64,000 nt of DNA from Breviolum minutum Mf 1.05b.01 (GCA_000507305.1 DF240994.1:29985-93984), one strand, 5' to 3'. Numbered from the stretch's first letter, positions 1-12,074 are shown. Notes: generated by a model not told the origin, from the letters alone. Made by a program: numbers and translations.

Positions 1-522
1 AAAAAAACCTCGAGAAAACCAGAAAAACAATAAAACCAATAAAACCAATATTCCAGAANNNNNNNNNNNNNNNNNNNNNNNNNNNNNNNNNNNNNNNNNN
101 NNNNNNNNNNNNNNNNNNNNNNNNNNNNNNNNNNNNNNNNNNNNNNNNNNNNNNNNNNNNNNNNNNNNNNNNNNNNNNNNNNNNNNNNNNNNNNNNNNNN
201 NNNNNNNNNNNNNNNNNNNNNNNNNNNNNNNNNNNNNNNNNNNNNNNNNNNNNNNNNNNNNNNNNNNNNNNNNNNNNNNNNNNNNNNNNNNNNNNNNNNN
301 NNNNNNNNNNNNNNNNNNNNNNNNNNNNNNNNNNNNNNNNNNNNNNNNNNNNNNNNNNNNNNNNNNNNNNNNNNNNNNNNNNNNNNNNNNNNNNNNNNNN
401 NNNNNNNNNNNNNNNNNNNNNNNNNNNNNNNNNNNNNNNNNNNTTTTTTTACTTTTACAAGAGTTCTGGAATATTGGTTTTATTGGTTTTATTGTTTTTT
501 TTGGTTTTCTCGAGGTTTTTTT
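1..522. repeat. Inverted repeat with an assembly gap in its loop
   Basis: Bases 1-58 are nearly the exact reverse complement of 464-522, with one small difference in a T run. Between the arms lie a run of N (59-443) and about 20 bases of sequence. The gap therefore sits inside a palindrome, the kind of structure that commonly breaks assembly. It could be a true fold-back element or a mis-joined scaffold end. Confidence 0.85.
59..443. other. Assembly gap (385 N)
   Basis: Run of undetermined bases; its length may be nominal rather than measured. Confidence 0.99.
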
Positions 523-940
523 GATTTTTACATTTTTTACATTTGCAAGACTTCTGTAATATTTTTGGTTTTCTCTGAAAAGTTTTGTTTTTTTGGTGTT
601 CTCGAGGTTTTGGTTATTTTGTGTTCCTAATTCAACCCAAATCAAGAAAACTCTAAGTATAAAGTAAGAGAGCTGACAAGCTAGCTTTCAAATATCCAGA
701 GAGCAAATACAGGAGAGCTGCGGAATGAGAAAATTTACCTCCTATTAGTATTTAACAATTTGTAACTGTGCTAAAAGTCAAGAAAATGTCATTTTATCAT
801 TATAGTTATAGGTACAGTGCATTGAGGCTTTATTGTGGACTAATAGTACATAGTACCAAACAGCTAATATTAAATGGTAATAATTCCACAATATTTTTTG
901 ATGATTCATATTTAACACTATAATTGCATGTTTGTATGCA
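523..940. other. AT-rich non-coding stretch, nothing recognised
   Basis: AT-rich sequence without an open frame, recognised repeat or RNA gene. Confidence 0.5.
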
Positions 941-1578
941 TTTGTTTATGTGCAATACTTGCGCCAGAGTCAAAAACACATCATCAATAAACGTATTTAA
1001 CCATTCTCTACGCTAATTTGAGATTTTTTGTGTACATTCAGCACAACTTACCAGCTTGTTTTTTCTATTTTAAATTTCACTTCTGCTCACATTTCTATTC
1101 CTTAACATAAATCATATGCTTTAGTAAGGAAAAATGGTATTATCTTTATTCTACCATTCGTGTTCTCTCCTTTTTCTGTTACGTTTCCGTTAGTTATCCT
1201 TTATCATCTTCTATTGTTCATATTTTACTTTGTACTTTTATTTTTGTTGCTAACGAAAAAAGAATGAAAGAATTACAAAGTTCAAAAGTTTGACACATGA
1301 GTTTGAACTTAGAAAAATATAAGTGAACAATTGTTAAAAGAATGGTGTTTGAGTGATTGCGCTGAGCTAAATAGAAAGTAAGAAAAACATCGAGTGCATT
1401 TTTAGCAGCGTATTATAATTATGAATAATCAATGACTAATTGAAATTTAAAAATAGAAAAGCAACTGATAAGTTGTAATGAATGTACACAACAAATCTCA
1501 AATTACCGTAGAGAATGGTTAAATACTTTTATTGATGATGTGTTTTTGATTCCGGCACAAGTATTGTACATAAACAAA
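941..1578. repeat. Long inverted repeat, ~139-bp arms around a ~360-bp loop
   Basis: The left arm 941-1079 and right arm 1441-1578 are reverse complements with scattered mismatches; for example the core around 980-1020 matches 1495-1540. The AT-rich loop shows no open frame. This looks like the termini of an old non-autonomous DNA element or a fold-back element. No convincing target duplication was seen. Confidence 0.75.
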
Positions 1579-1585
1579 GGGCATA

Positions 1586-1655
1586 AAGACATGATTGGAA
1601 GAAAACAAAACGAAATGGTCAAGACATGATTGGAAGAAAACAAAACGAAATGGTC
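1586..1655. repeat. Perfect 35-bp tandem duplication
   Basis: The 35-bp unit at 1586-1620 is repeated exactly at 1621-1655, directly after the right arm of the preceding inverted repeat. It appears to be a recent local duplication. Confidence 0.9.
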
Positions 1656-1689
1656 AGTTTTTTCATTTTATAAGATATGTTTTTTTCAG

Positions 1690-2630
1690 TTTGTTCAGTG
1701 TCTTTTTCGGTTTTTAGAGGAGTTACTGTAAGAGTTATGAGAGCGTTTTAAAACAGGTAGAGTGGAATCCATTAAGATTTTATTAAAAGGAAGAGTTTGA
1801 ATAAATAGGTTCAGTATTTGAGTATTTATATTTAAAAGAAAGACCAACAAGCACGAAATGCATCGAAAGAAGAAGTGCTTAAAAAGGTAGCAATTAAAAA
1901 ACAAAGAGTTTGATTGAAAAACAAGAGTTTGAAAAAAACATATTAGTTGAAGGAGAAGCGGTTTATTAAGAGAAGAAGAGTTGGATGGAAAGGGATGACC
2001 TGTATTTAAGAGAATGGCCCGATTTAAAGGAAAAGGAGTCTGATGAAAGTTTTGATTAAAAGAGAGGCCTTTTATTTAAAAGGAACGGTTCGGTTTAAAG
2101 AAAACGAGTTTGACTAGAAAGGGGGGGGGGGGCTGAATTTGAGCGAGCAAAGTTTTTTAATCTTTATTGAACAAGTATAGATAGGTTATATTAAAGAACA
2201 TAGCAAGAACACTTTTTGAAAAGGAAGAACTATGTTTGTTTAAACAGATGTTTTTTTGTAAAAGAAGAGCAACATAAAAACAAATACTTTTTGCAAAGGG
2301 TTTCTGTAAATCAAAACAGAAGAGAACTTCTGAAAAGGAAGAGTTATGCATAGAGTATTTTGATTAGAAAGCGTTGAAAAGAGCTGTTCTAACCGAAAAG
2401 GGACCGATTTTATTGAGAAAAACCTTGATTAATACGGAAGACTCGTATTATCAAACAGGATTCGAGAAGGAAGAAGAATTTAAGAGCCTTATTGAAAAGG
2501 ACCGGTTTTGTTTAAAGAAGAGTTTGATCAAAATCATGGGTTTTGTTTTGTTGAAAAGGACCATCTGCCACATTCACACAAATATGCTTGTTGTGACTAA
2601 ATTGCCTTTCAGCTCAACAACCACATGAAA
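1690..2630. repeat. Degenerate purine-rich repeat tract
   Basis: Motifs like GAGTTTGATTAAAAG, TTTAAAAGGA and AAAGGACCG recur many times in diverged form, suggesting an old tandem array with a unit of some tens of bases. A short open frame (2374-2628) reads through part of it, but its protein is just the repeat translated. A run of G lies near 2122-2132. Confidence 0.5.
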
Positions 2631-2679
2631 ACGGTAGACTTTTCAGGGGGGGGTAGCATATATATATATATATATGTGT

Positions 2680-2780
2680 GGATGTTTCCGAAAATAGTGG
2701 TACCCCCAAATCATCCATTTTGATAGGGTTTTCCCTTATAAACCATCCATTTTGAGGTACCACTATTTTTGGAAACATCC
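2680..2780. repeat. Fold-back element, family B copy 1
   Basis: The left arm GGATGTTTCCGAAAATAGTG (from 2680) continues into GGTACC and is answered by its reverse complement ending at 2780. The arms are about 25 bp and the loop about 50 bp. Related copies are at 37760 and 47567. The flanks are TATAT-rich. Confidence 0.85.
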
Positions 2781-5700
2781 TTATATATTTACATCGCAAT
2801 ATACCACCTGCATGTTGGTGCCATACCTTCGGGGAGCTAACGTTTGTACAAGCCTATCAAAGAATCTATAGTACAAAGGTAGTCATCCACCAAATTCAAT
2901 GTTCCTTCTACCAAGCAATATCTAGGTCATGGTACTTCTTCCCATCATGGGTTCAAAGGTATGTGGTATATGTATCTTATCAAGCTTGCAAAGGAAACAA
3001 GTCGACTCGTTTGGGGTATGTGTGTTTACGCACAACATGTTGTATGGAGTACATGTTGTTGCCACTATTGACTGAGTTGTTTCAAAACTTACAGATAACG
3101 GCAAATGATCGGTCCAACCCGCAGATTACTTTTGCACTGGGACCCTTGTGAGCTTGGAACATTTAGATGAAGACTTTCGATGCAGATGTTCGATGTTTCT
3201 TGGTACCGGCATCGGGAGGGCTGTTCCTTTCAGCAGGTATGCACTTTCCCCAATCATAGACGTGCTGGTTCCTGTTCCTTCCAAGACCAGTCAAGTTTCT
3301 TTTTATCACAAAACTGATCAGTTTCCGTGGTTAATAAGGGTGCTTTCATGAAAATTCCTTACCCTAAAAGGTTGATGGCTGTGCAGGAACGGCACTTTCC
3401 ATAGCACACCTAAATCTGCCCCGCCCACCACCCCCACAGTACCATATGCGAGGTAGCAGAGGTCAAACAACAAGCAGAGGTTCCAAGCTGGTGTTGATGG
3501 TGTTGTTGGGTACCTAACCTTTCTCAGAATCCATATTCGGCCAAAAACAACATGTTTTAACAGTTGTTGGTGCCATTGTTTGGGTACCAACAAAACAGTT
3601 CATGCCAGTTTTGGTGAGGAAACCCATGTAGATAGTTAAAATGTTAGAATCTGGGATGTTCCATTCAGCTTACTTTGGGTAGGTTGGAGGAATTGGTTGG
3701 CATGGTGATTTGAACAATTGTGTCAGCTACCTCCGAAAGTTTGTTTGCACTTGGGTAGTGAAACTAGGAATTGATGAGTGTCAAGGAGTGATGGAGTGGT
3801 GTGATACCGCACCTTACTTCGTGTGTACAATTTACATTTGACGATGAAGAAAATGATGATGACAATGTAATATAGAGATTCCGGGGGAGCTAAGGTTCAT
3901 TACTGTATTGTGGATTTTCTGTTCAAGTCCATCACTCTTGGGTGAAAAACCCTCGTTATAGATTTAGACACCAACTTGATGGAAGAAAACTCCTGCACCA
4001 CCTGAGATTTATCACAACGCCTGATGCACCCGCACAAGTTGCGAGCACCTTTCTGCACCTGAAAATTCATATGGGAAACCTGCAAAAAGATAGGTGATTC
4101 CCTATAAAGCCTATAATCTTTAATTCTTTTTGGTGTTTGGGCAGGTGACATGTCATTAGTTTGAGTTATGTGTTGCAACGATTCTGCAGGAATTGTTGAG
4201 ATGGTTGGATCCTAATTATGCTCATCCAGCTCCAACATTGATGGCGTTTCAATGGGTCACTTCGCCCGCATGGTTTTTTTGGCCGCTAGTGACTGTGTGG
4301 GAAACGTTGCGCAACGCTTAAAAGGATGAGGTGAGTAATACATGATGTCTTTTTGTTGGGGAAAACAGCAGAAGTTGAAAATGGAAGTTGCATGAGATCG
4401 AAACTAAAGAAAGGGTGCTTTGGCGGATGGTTTGCCTTCTCTCAGGGGTGTTTTTTTTGAAGTGCGATGTGACATGTGAACAGATACAAATTTGGGTGGT
4501 ACTGCACTGAATGATGACCCGGATTAGAATCTCAGGAACAACAATCAATATTGTAAGCAACATGTTTGTTGTTTGCATCTACCCATGCTTGCAGTTGGGT
4601 CCTCCAACACAATAGTATTGACTACAGCCTCAGTAGATAATGTGAGTAGATAGTGCAAAAAGTGATAACATGATTTCTGAGAACTCCTATGTAGGCAGCT
4701 TACTTGTGAAAGATAGATGTCACAACCAACGCAATGACGATTGGATACAGTATATCTGAATTGAAAAGTATTCACCAACACCTGGTGCGTAAAATTGCAA
4801 GAACACCAAGCAACTTCCGCAAAGGATGCCGGGTACATCAAGCGATCTTTGTAACGCGTTGATGTTAACAGGTGATTCCTTCCTGAAACTATATCAACCA
4901 TGTAACTGCAACGTGATTGTCATCGCTAGTATGGTACCAAAGTCATGTCCGACATTTGATATGATTTAATTATCAGCTTACATTGCTCAGGGGTCCACCA
5001 TGTATGATCATGGGATAGACCCACCATCCCTTGTTTTGCCGGATCTCAACGCCCAAGCTTCGAACCAAAAACAGGCGCAGAATTCATCCGCTGCTCGGTG
5101 GAATTGAGAGAGATTGGTGGTGCGATTTGGATGGGAAATGCGTAAAGCGTAAAACGAGTCGGGTTTCTCGGGTTTCTCATCGTTGTTTTATTGTATAGCA
5201 GCATAGCAAACCATCCGTTTCATACTTAGAAATTCTAGAATATTGAACATCATCTAAGCATGAACATTTGCCGGGACGTTTCAAGTATTCCAGCATGGTT
5301 GCGAAATTAGGTAAAATATAGATTGTATTGAGTGCATCGCAGTCCCACGTAGAGTCAAATAACAATCTGTTCAACTACTGGATAGATTGTTAAACTGCAG
5401 ACGACTTGGTGCAGTTTTTTGGACTCAGGGCAAGTAACAATCATGTTAATGTTTGTTCATGTTTAAGTATCGTTACCTTGAATTCATCTTTATTTTCGAA
5501 TACGTGCGGGACATGTCGGTACACCCCTTTTCACAGCCGTTGCCGTGGGTGAGACCCATGGAAGTTGCGGCCCCGAGACCCAATGCTAGGAATAGATGTA
5601 GATAGATACACTCCATCAGACCAGGTTCCTAAAGATAGGCCGCAAAAAAGGTCTTTTGGATTTTTTGTTTGGGATAGCCTCCTGGGAGTTTCCGGCTAGA

Positions 5701-6221
5701 GTTCAGTTTGAAGGGTGTCATCTTTTTTTTAAGATTTCTTATTGAGTTTAAGAATCAGAATGCTTCATTTGCGACTTAGAGAGGACCAGTCCAACATCAA
5801 CAAATCCTAGCGATCCTATACATGGAAGTTGATCAGAGTTCCAATCAATGTGTGATTCCATGATGGTTTTGTATCCTAAAATACGCCATTTTCATTCATT
5901 GTTCATCCCAATTTTTATATCTTTTTATGAAATCTTGTGTGGGGCCTTCGAATTGACTCGGTTTGCCCGAGGCAATTACTCTGGCAGCAAGATTTGCACA
6001 TAAATGGGAGGCACAGGGCGATTTTTTTAAAACCAAAATCAACCAGCAAACAACCCAAACAACCAACCAACAACCAAGCCAAACCTTTGCAAAAAACACA
6101 CCATTGGTGTACTACGGATGGGTGGATGGTTTTGTGGATGTGGATGTGTTTTTTTCGTGTCATCACCTGTTAGGTTTGATTTTCCAGTGCATTCAAGGCT
6201 TGAGTACTGAAACATTTGAAA
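2781..6221. other. Non-coding stretch, no recognisable gene
   Basis: Short open frames exist on both strands, but none shows a recognisable domain and none is clearly favoured over its antisense shadow. No member of the fold-back families was recognised here. Small exons of a spliced gene cannot be excluded. Confidence 0.4.
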
Positions 6222-6322
6222 CTAGGTGGTGGTTTCAAATATTGTTTATGTTCACCCCGAACCTTGGGGAAATGATCCAATTTTGACTAATATGGTTTCA
6301 AATGGGTCGAAAGCACCAACTA
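6222..6322. mobile_element. Fold-back element, family A copy 1
   Basis: Starts CTAGGTGGTGGTTTCAAAT and ends with a degenerate complementary terminus (AAGCACCAACTATA). The centre has the family hallmark of a TTCACCCC / GGGGAA stem and a TTTTGACTAATAT block. Confidence 0.8.
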
Positions 6323-7031
6323 TATAGTTAGTTTCAAGAGTTGCTGGTCCCCCTTTTTTTGGAACTTTCACATCTCAAGTTCTTGAAACCAATTTCAGGC
6401 ACCTGGGGCAAACTTGGCGGTGTACTCCACAGACAAAGGCCAAGGGCATGTGAACAAGGCGCCCAACGTCGAAAGACCTGTCGTTGGATGGTAGTTGGAT
6501 CAGAACGAAGTGGTCAGCACCTGAGGTGATGTTAGCCGTTGATAGTCGGAATAGCGCTACTTGAGGTAGTTATGTGTGTTTTATATGATAGTTGCTCTGA
6601 TGATTGATTGCTAATTATGTTCACTAGCCACGCCACTTGAGTACTAGTTACAAAGTGGTATGAGCATGCAAGTAAAGGTTGTGGCTTGTTTGAGGATGTA
6701 AAAAAACAGTCAAAATCAAAATCATTTCTTCAATCTGCAGTTGATGTTTGAAGTGGATTGTGTTTCTTAAGCACTTTTCCAGGGTTGATCATGTCACGCG
6801 AATTGTCAAGTTCATCATGGATGTTGGACGTAAGGCGCCGACATGGAAGCAAGAAGTTGTTTTCTAGTTGTGTTGATGACGTGTGGCGTTTCCCTAATTG
6901 GTTTTGAGATGTTTTAGCATTGGCACGCTTTTCTCTCACTTACTATCCACTTATGTTTTGAGACTTGAACAATTGATGAGATATGTGAGTGTTGAGCATG
7001 CTTTGCATCATCATTTCTTGATTTTTCACAG

Positions 7032-7420
7032 CTCCCATGTTCACACCTTTGACTTCACCAAAACCCATCCAAAATTGCCACAATTTTTGGGTGTACATCC
7101 CAATTGCCATCTCCGAAAAACAAATCGACCTCCCCCAAACAAACACAACACCTCCCGAGGAGGGCTCCAAACCCGCCGTTCCGTTCCAAACAAAAAAGGA
7201 GCGTACGGAAGTCTTGGTGAAGCAACTCTTGAAAGTGTCGATGGAAAACAATACCTTGGAAGCTGAAATTCTCGCCAAGGTGCAGAGGGGCGTTTCGGGG
7301 GATGGATTTGATGAGGTTTTTCCCTGGGAATGGACCGGATTCGGTGGAAAAAACACCTGGGGACCTGTTGTTATTCAAAAAACGAAGAAGTTTCAGTTTT
7401 TTGGGGCTGCTAGGGGAAAT
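7032..7420 (+). CDS. Possible internal exon of an unrecognised protein
   Basis: The open frame is entered after a good 3' splice-site-like sequence (TTGATTTTTCACAG ending at 7031) and stays open to 7570, becoming less protein-like after about 7420. The predicted peptide is hydrophilic and mixed in composition, with KERTEVLVKQLLKVS near 7200 and DEVFPWEWTGFGG near 7310, quite unlike the repeat-derived peptides around it. No family was recognised. A minus-strand frame overlaps it, so coding is not certain. No clear 5' donor was identified. The next repeat begins at 7746. Confidence 0.28.
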
Positions 7421-7745
7421 TTGTTTAGAAAGGAACCTTCCATAACAACAGATTCTAGATACTTGTGGGTCTCGTTTTTGTTGTTAAGTTATGACTACAC
7501 AATGAGGAGATGTTTTCACCATTCTCATCACAACTATTTTCACACAGCAACTAGAACTTTCTTTCATTGACCCTGGTGAAGGTCCAAAACAGTCGCAAAC
7601 GCTTCACCTTATCATTGCAGCTCTTTGACCAAACCGTGCCAGAAGCTTCAGGCCGGCACCGGTTTTTTAAAGGGATGGTCGTCCCTCCAATGAGTGCCAC
7701 AGAGGGAGTTGAGGAACTCACAGTCATGTTATATGGAGTCATTTT

Positions 7746-7845
7746 CTAGTTGGTGGTTTTAAACATTTTTGTTGTTTTCACCCCTACTTGGGAAAGATTC
7801 CCAGCTTGACTGATATTTTTCAAATGGCTTGAAACCGCCAACTAG
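7746..7845. mobile_element. Fold-back element, family A copy 2
   Basis: CTAGTTGGTGGTTTTAAA at the left end and TTGAAACCGCCAACTAG at the right end form the terminal inverted repeat. The centre is typical of the family. Confidence 0.85.
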
Positions 7846-8857
7846 TTTTTAATGAAACAGTCATTGACTGAAACAGAGATAGTCCATAGTATTTGGATGC
7901 AAGCTGAGGGTTTATGATTTTTGTTCACGCCGTCGATGGGTAACATGCTGCTAAGAAGTTGATATAGCAAAACAGAAAGTAATCAATATCACATCAATCG
8001 AAGTGGTTCAAGCATCCCAACCGGTTAGCCGGATTTTGTCCATCAAGTGTATCAAATGGTCTGAGTAAACTGGGCAAACAAGCAACTGGATTGGGGTTGA
8101 GCGCTAGCAATGTATACTTTTTCTAGATGAGTTTTTGTTTGCAGTGTTCATTTTCACATTCTATGAAATTTCTGCTGGTGGCACATGACATCCTCCAGCA
8201 GTTCGAAGCATTTCTGCCTTTGGAAATATTTGGACATCATCATCTTTCGATCAGCATTGCACGATTTGTTGGGCCGTTTAAAAAAACGGATTCACCAGGT
8301 TGGTCAGTGGTATTCCGCAAAGCGTTGCTTGGTTGATGGAGTGATGTTGGAGTGACTTGCAGAGAGGCTATAAACGACTTAGTGTTTTGGCCAAAATCAG
8401 CAGAATAAAGCGCCATAGTATGATGTGCCATAGATTTTCTGAGGGATATCTTCCGATGGACTGTATAAAGTACCAAATATATCAACATATTACAGTATAG
8501 AATGTATAGAGTTGCAGCGTTGAATATGTCATATTCACTGTACCGTAACGCATGTGACAATCTTTTAGTATATACATTCTTCACGAATCACTGCTCTAGT
8601 TCGAAGTGGAAGAACAAGCGAAGGTTGGAGCACAGCTTAGTTCAGTTGGGGTTGGGAGAACAAGATGGAATATCAAGATATCTAGAATGCCTAAAAGCGG
8701 CTACTCCCACTTCACATGGATGAGATTTTTTTGCAACGATCCCTACCTCGGCTTTTCCTTACACATGTAGTTTCGTAGCAAGAAACTTGTGGAGTTGCAC
8801 TTGTTTTTTGTTTCAGGGAAACAATGGATCTATTAAGGGTAGTTGCAAATTGTCATT
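7846..8857. other. Non-coding stretch, nothing recognised
   Basis: Short frames on both strands without recognisable domains, and no repeat family member seen. Confidence 0.4.
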
Positions 8858-8964
8858 TGGGTGGTGGTTTCAAATATTTTTCATTTTTACCATTTTTTAC
8901 CCTTGCCTGGGGAAATGATCCAATTTGACGAATATTTTTCAAATGGGTTGAAACCACCACCTAC
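8858..8964. mobile_element. Fold-back element, family A copy 3
   Basis: GGGTGGTGGTTTCAAAT at the left and TTGAAACCACCACCTA at the right. It is slightly longer than average because the inner ACCATTTTTTACCC segment is expanded. GTCAT occurs just outside both ends and may be a 5-bp duplication. Confidence 0.82.
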
Positions 8965-9593
8965 AGTAGTCATGGTTTTCTATTGCCGAGGTGTTCTTTA
9001 GAGGAAAAGACAGACCAGTCAGACTTGTGGTTCAGTGGAAACGAATCCCTCAAAGGTTTTCCGAAGAAGAGTGGAGTACGGGAGGAAGGGAAGGGGATAT
9101 TCTATACACTACTTGTATGTGCTTTCTGGTCACTCAACAGAATCCCATGATACCAATATCCTCCATCTATGGCAATGGTTTGCTTGATAGAGCTTTTCCA
9201 ATCAAATTCTTGTTTTTTGGTTCCAGCAGGGGTCATGAGTCATTACCATCTTGTGGGAGATCGAACTTCAGCAGCAAATCTTTGGTAATCAGGCAATCTT
9301 AAGAGATTTTCGTTTCATGGTGCTTTGTTTGGGTTGGTGCACATAGTCACCCCCAGGTTCTGGTCAAACTGTTCATCACCGTTGGGTTCAAGGAATTTTA
9401 AGCAACGGCATGGCGGCATGGACGTCCTATGTCCTGCTGTTGAATTGAAATTTCTGACCGTTTTGCGACATGGTGCCACCATTTAAAGCCAGCAATCCAA
9501 TTTTGTTGCTTGGAAGTCGGCGTTTTTTGAATTTGGCAGCCAGCAGTTTGTTCATCCATATAATTATCTCCATATCCAAATCACACAAAGCTA
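8965..9593. other. Non-coding stretch, nothing recognised
   Basis: The plus-strand frame 8991-9302 has no recognised domain and is not clearly coding. Confidence 0.35.
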
Positions 9594-9700
9594 CACTCCG
9601 GTAAACTAACATAGCAATCGAAAATCCCACCATTTGAAGATGTATAGCCTATTGAAAAACGGTGATTTTCCAGCCAGCTATGTTAGTTTACCGGAGGGTA
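9594..9700. repeat. Fold-back element, family F copy 1
   Basis: ACTCCGGTAAACTAACATAG at the left is answered by CTATGTTAGTTTACCGGAG at the right, with a second stem inside (GAAAATC / GATTTTC). A related copy is at 11028. Confidence 0.85.
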
Positions 9701-10368
9701 CATTGGAGTGAAAAAAATCCTTCATGTCCCCCAATTTGGTTCGTAACCCAGCTCTCACCTCCGGGCCGAGGGCAGGTAGCATGCAAATGAGTCGTGGAGC
9801 AGAGATTCCTGAACTTCACTTCCAGGTGGACTTTTTTTGACGAAAGTGGAGGGAAAGTGTGGAGGGTTGATGGGTTGAATATTTATGATATATATAATAT
9901 ATACCAGCACCTTCCAAAGGGTGCCAATTAAACCCTAAGGGATGGTAAATTGACATCCTTTAGGAACCATTTGGCACCCTTTAGAAGGTCCAGGTATATA
10001 CATGTATACGTGTCTATTCCTAGAACCCAACTGACCTCTTTTGGAAGGGGGGGGTTGACCGGCACCCTTTTATTAAGGTCAAATCTTCCAAAGTCTTGGC
10101 AATTTGGGTTCTAGGTGATTATTATATACATAATTGAAAGTTATGTTGTTGATTGTTCTTGAATCATTTGGAATGCATTTGATATAGTACTATGATTTAA
10201 TATTATATATATATATATGCACACATGTTGAATCTATTTTGATTCAAGCAGACCATGTGTGATTGACATGATGAACATGCAATGTATATATATATATATA
10301 TATTTATTTATACATACATACATACATACAAGTGTATGGTTGTTGAAGTGGCCGAGCGGCTATTGTAA
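9701..10368. other. Non-coding, AT-rich tracts and ATAC microsatellite
   Basis: Contains TATATA runs near 9887-9903, 10203-10220 and 10285-10303, and an (ATAC)n-like run at about 10310-10330. At 9903-9995 there is a weak fold-back of the type CACCTTCCAAAGGGTGCCAA / TTGGCACCCTTTAGAAGGTC. An isolated tRNA A-box-like string lies at 10349-10359. Confidence 0.5.
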
Positions 10369-10432
10369 GGATCCCTATTAAACAATTGAACAACCAGGAT
10401 TCAATGGAAAGCATGAGTTTTTTTTTGTGGCT
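10369..10432. repeat. Dispersed repeat, family K copy 1
   Basis: GGATCCCTATTAAACAA, then CAACCAGGATTCAATGGAAA, then a T run and GTGGCT. The same order recurs at 16576-16640 and 63533-63592. Its nature is unknown; no inverted termini were seen. Confidence 0.65.
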
Positions 10433-10580
10433 AATTTTGGTTCCCCCTAACTACACCTAGATGTTGGATATGCTTTGAGGTGCGCCGGGTAACCGTTTGG
10501 TTCATATACTACCACCCCATTAAGACGATGAAGTCGGAGACGTGGAGGTCAAATGTCGCATGCTGAAAGCACTTTTTCTG

Positions 10581-10690
10581 CTGGCTGGTGGCAACTCAAA
10601 TATGTTTTTATGTTCACCCCAAAAAATTGGGGAAAATTATGAACCCATTTTGACAAGCATATTTTTTCAAAGGGGCTGAAACCACTGGCA
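10581..10690. mobile_element. Fold-back element, family A copy 4 (degenerate)
   Basis: The terminal repeats CTGGCTGGTGGCAACTCAAAT and GGGGCTGAAACCACTGGC are diverged, but the central TTCACCCC...GGGGAA and TTTTGACAAGCATA blocks identify the family. Confidence 0.7.
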
Positions 10691-10899
10691 TCGTCAGTCG
10701 GATATATTGAATTTAAGGGAATCATAGCCTCCTATGATAAGAATACTCACACTTCACTACTACCATATTTCACGGTTCTTTCTAGAGCTGGATAATTTAA
10801 GCGGAGATACCATGACTACTGATCAATTTTCCCATTGAGTATATAGGTAATCAGAGGGAAATCATGTTCGTTCCAAACTTATGTATAATTATATGTATA

Positions 10900-11013
10900 C
10901 TCCCCAGAAGTTTAACAGTTCGCCCCTGAAAGGCTACCATCCCCAAACAGGAGAGTAGTCTTCAACTTCCACCCATCAGTTTTTCAGGGGCGAACTGTTA
11001 AACTTCAGGGGAG
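10900..11013. repeat. Fold-back element, family G-like
   Basis: CTCCCCAGAAGTTTAACAGT at 10900 is answered by a complementary terminus ending at 11013, nearly perfect over about 32 bp. It is followed within 15 bp by a family F element. Confidence 0.85.
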
Positions 11014-11027
11014 ATGTAAGTCCATCT

Positions 11028-11131
11028 ACACTCCGGTAATCTAACATGGCAATGGAAAATGGACCATTTGAAGATGTATTTTCTCTTGAACATGTGGATT
11101 TTCCATTGCTATGTTTGTTTACCAGAGGGTA
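11028..11131. repeat. Fold-back element, family F copy 2
   Basis: ACACTCCGGTAATCTAACAT at the left; complementary but diverged CATAG/ATGTTTGTTTACCAGAGGG at the right. The inner block CCATTTGAAGATGTAT is shared exactly with the copy at 9594. Confidence 0.82.
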
Positions 11132-11311
11132 GCTCCCAAGAAAAAACAAGAGTGGCTTCCATCATGTCGTGGCAAACAACTCGTTGTTTGCCCAACGTGT
11201 TCGCCGCCACCAGATGCGAAAACGTTGGGCCGAAGACTGGTGACTTGGCCGTGGGCGGTAAAATGGCTGGGTTACTTTGGATGGAGAGTCGAGGTGGAGC
11301 GGTCGGGCTAG
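11132..11311 (+). CDS. Possible exon, unrecognised
   Basis: A relatively GC-rich island between a fold-back element and an AT-rich tract. The open frame begins at 11111 inside the element and becomes protein-like after 11132, with an early basic stretch, CPTCSPP and WPWAVKWLGYFGW. No family was recognised. A second plus frame is also open here, so the frame is uncertain. Confidence 0.15.
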   Translation, partial: APKKKQEWLPSCRGKQLVVCPTCSPPPDAKTLGRRLVTWPWAVKWLGYFGWRVEVERSG

Positions 11312-12074
11312 GTGTATATATACATATATATGATATCCATATGTGTATATATATGAATATCTGTATATGTGTAATTCATAGGATGTATATATACATATAT
11401 TATTTGTATTTATATATAATTATTACGCATGTATATTATATTATGTATGCATATATATATATACATATATTCCTGAAATGAAGGCTGAAATGAAGAGATG
11501 TGACTCATCAAGGTAAAGATACCAACGATAAAGAGGTATAGAATCTTAGAAGGAGTGTATATACATATTTGTTTACAGATACAGAATGTACTGCCAAGTT
11601 GGATGCAGTATATAACTTTACTTGTTGTAACCTACCCCCATTGACAGAAGCAGGCTAATCTCTCTTGACAGTGGGGTGGACAATTTGAAGACCATTGAAT
11701 TTGATCAATAGTAATCCAGTCCATATATCCCTTGACTCTTCAGTCCAGTGTTTCACTATGTATTTGCTTCATTGTGCTTCAACTCATATGATTAATATAT
11801 GTCTGAACCGGTTGAAATAAGAAGTTGACTTGTTTGATACCTTTCCAAGCGGATATCACTTATCAACAAATATGTAATAAGACAATCTATCTTTAAAATC
11901 AGGGCACTTTTTTTTCCCTTGCAATTTTACCAACCTTAAGCTTACTTATCACGAAAAAGCTTCGCACTTTTTTTGTGTACCCTTGCTGGGAAGGTAACCC
12001 CCAGATGATGGTCTTTTTTAGGGGAATCATGGCCGAAAAATTCAGGCTTAGGATTTACCATAAATTGCCCACTG
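11312..12074. other. AT-rich TATATA/ATGTAT tract, then unannotated DNA
   Basis: 11312-11472 is a degenerate (AT)n/(ATGT)n simple-sequence tract. The remaining sequence to 12074 has no recognised feature. Confidence 0.6.
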
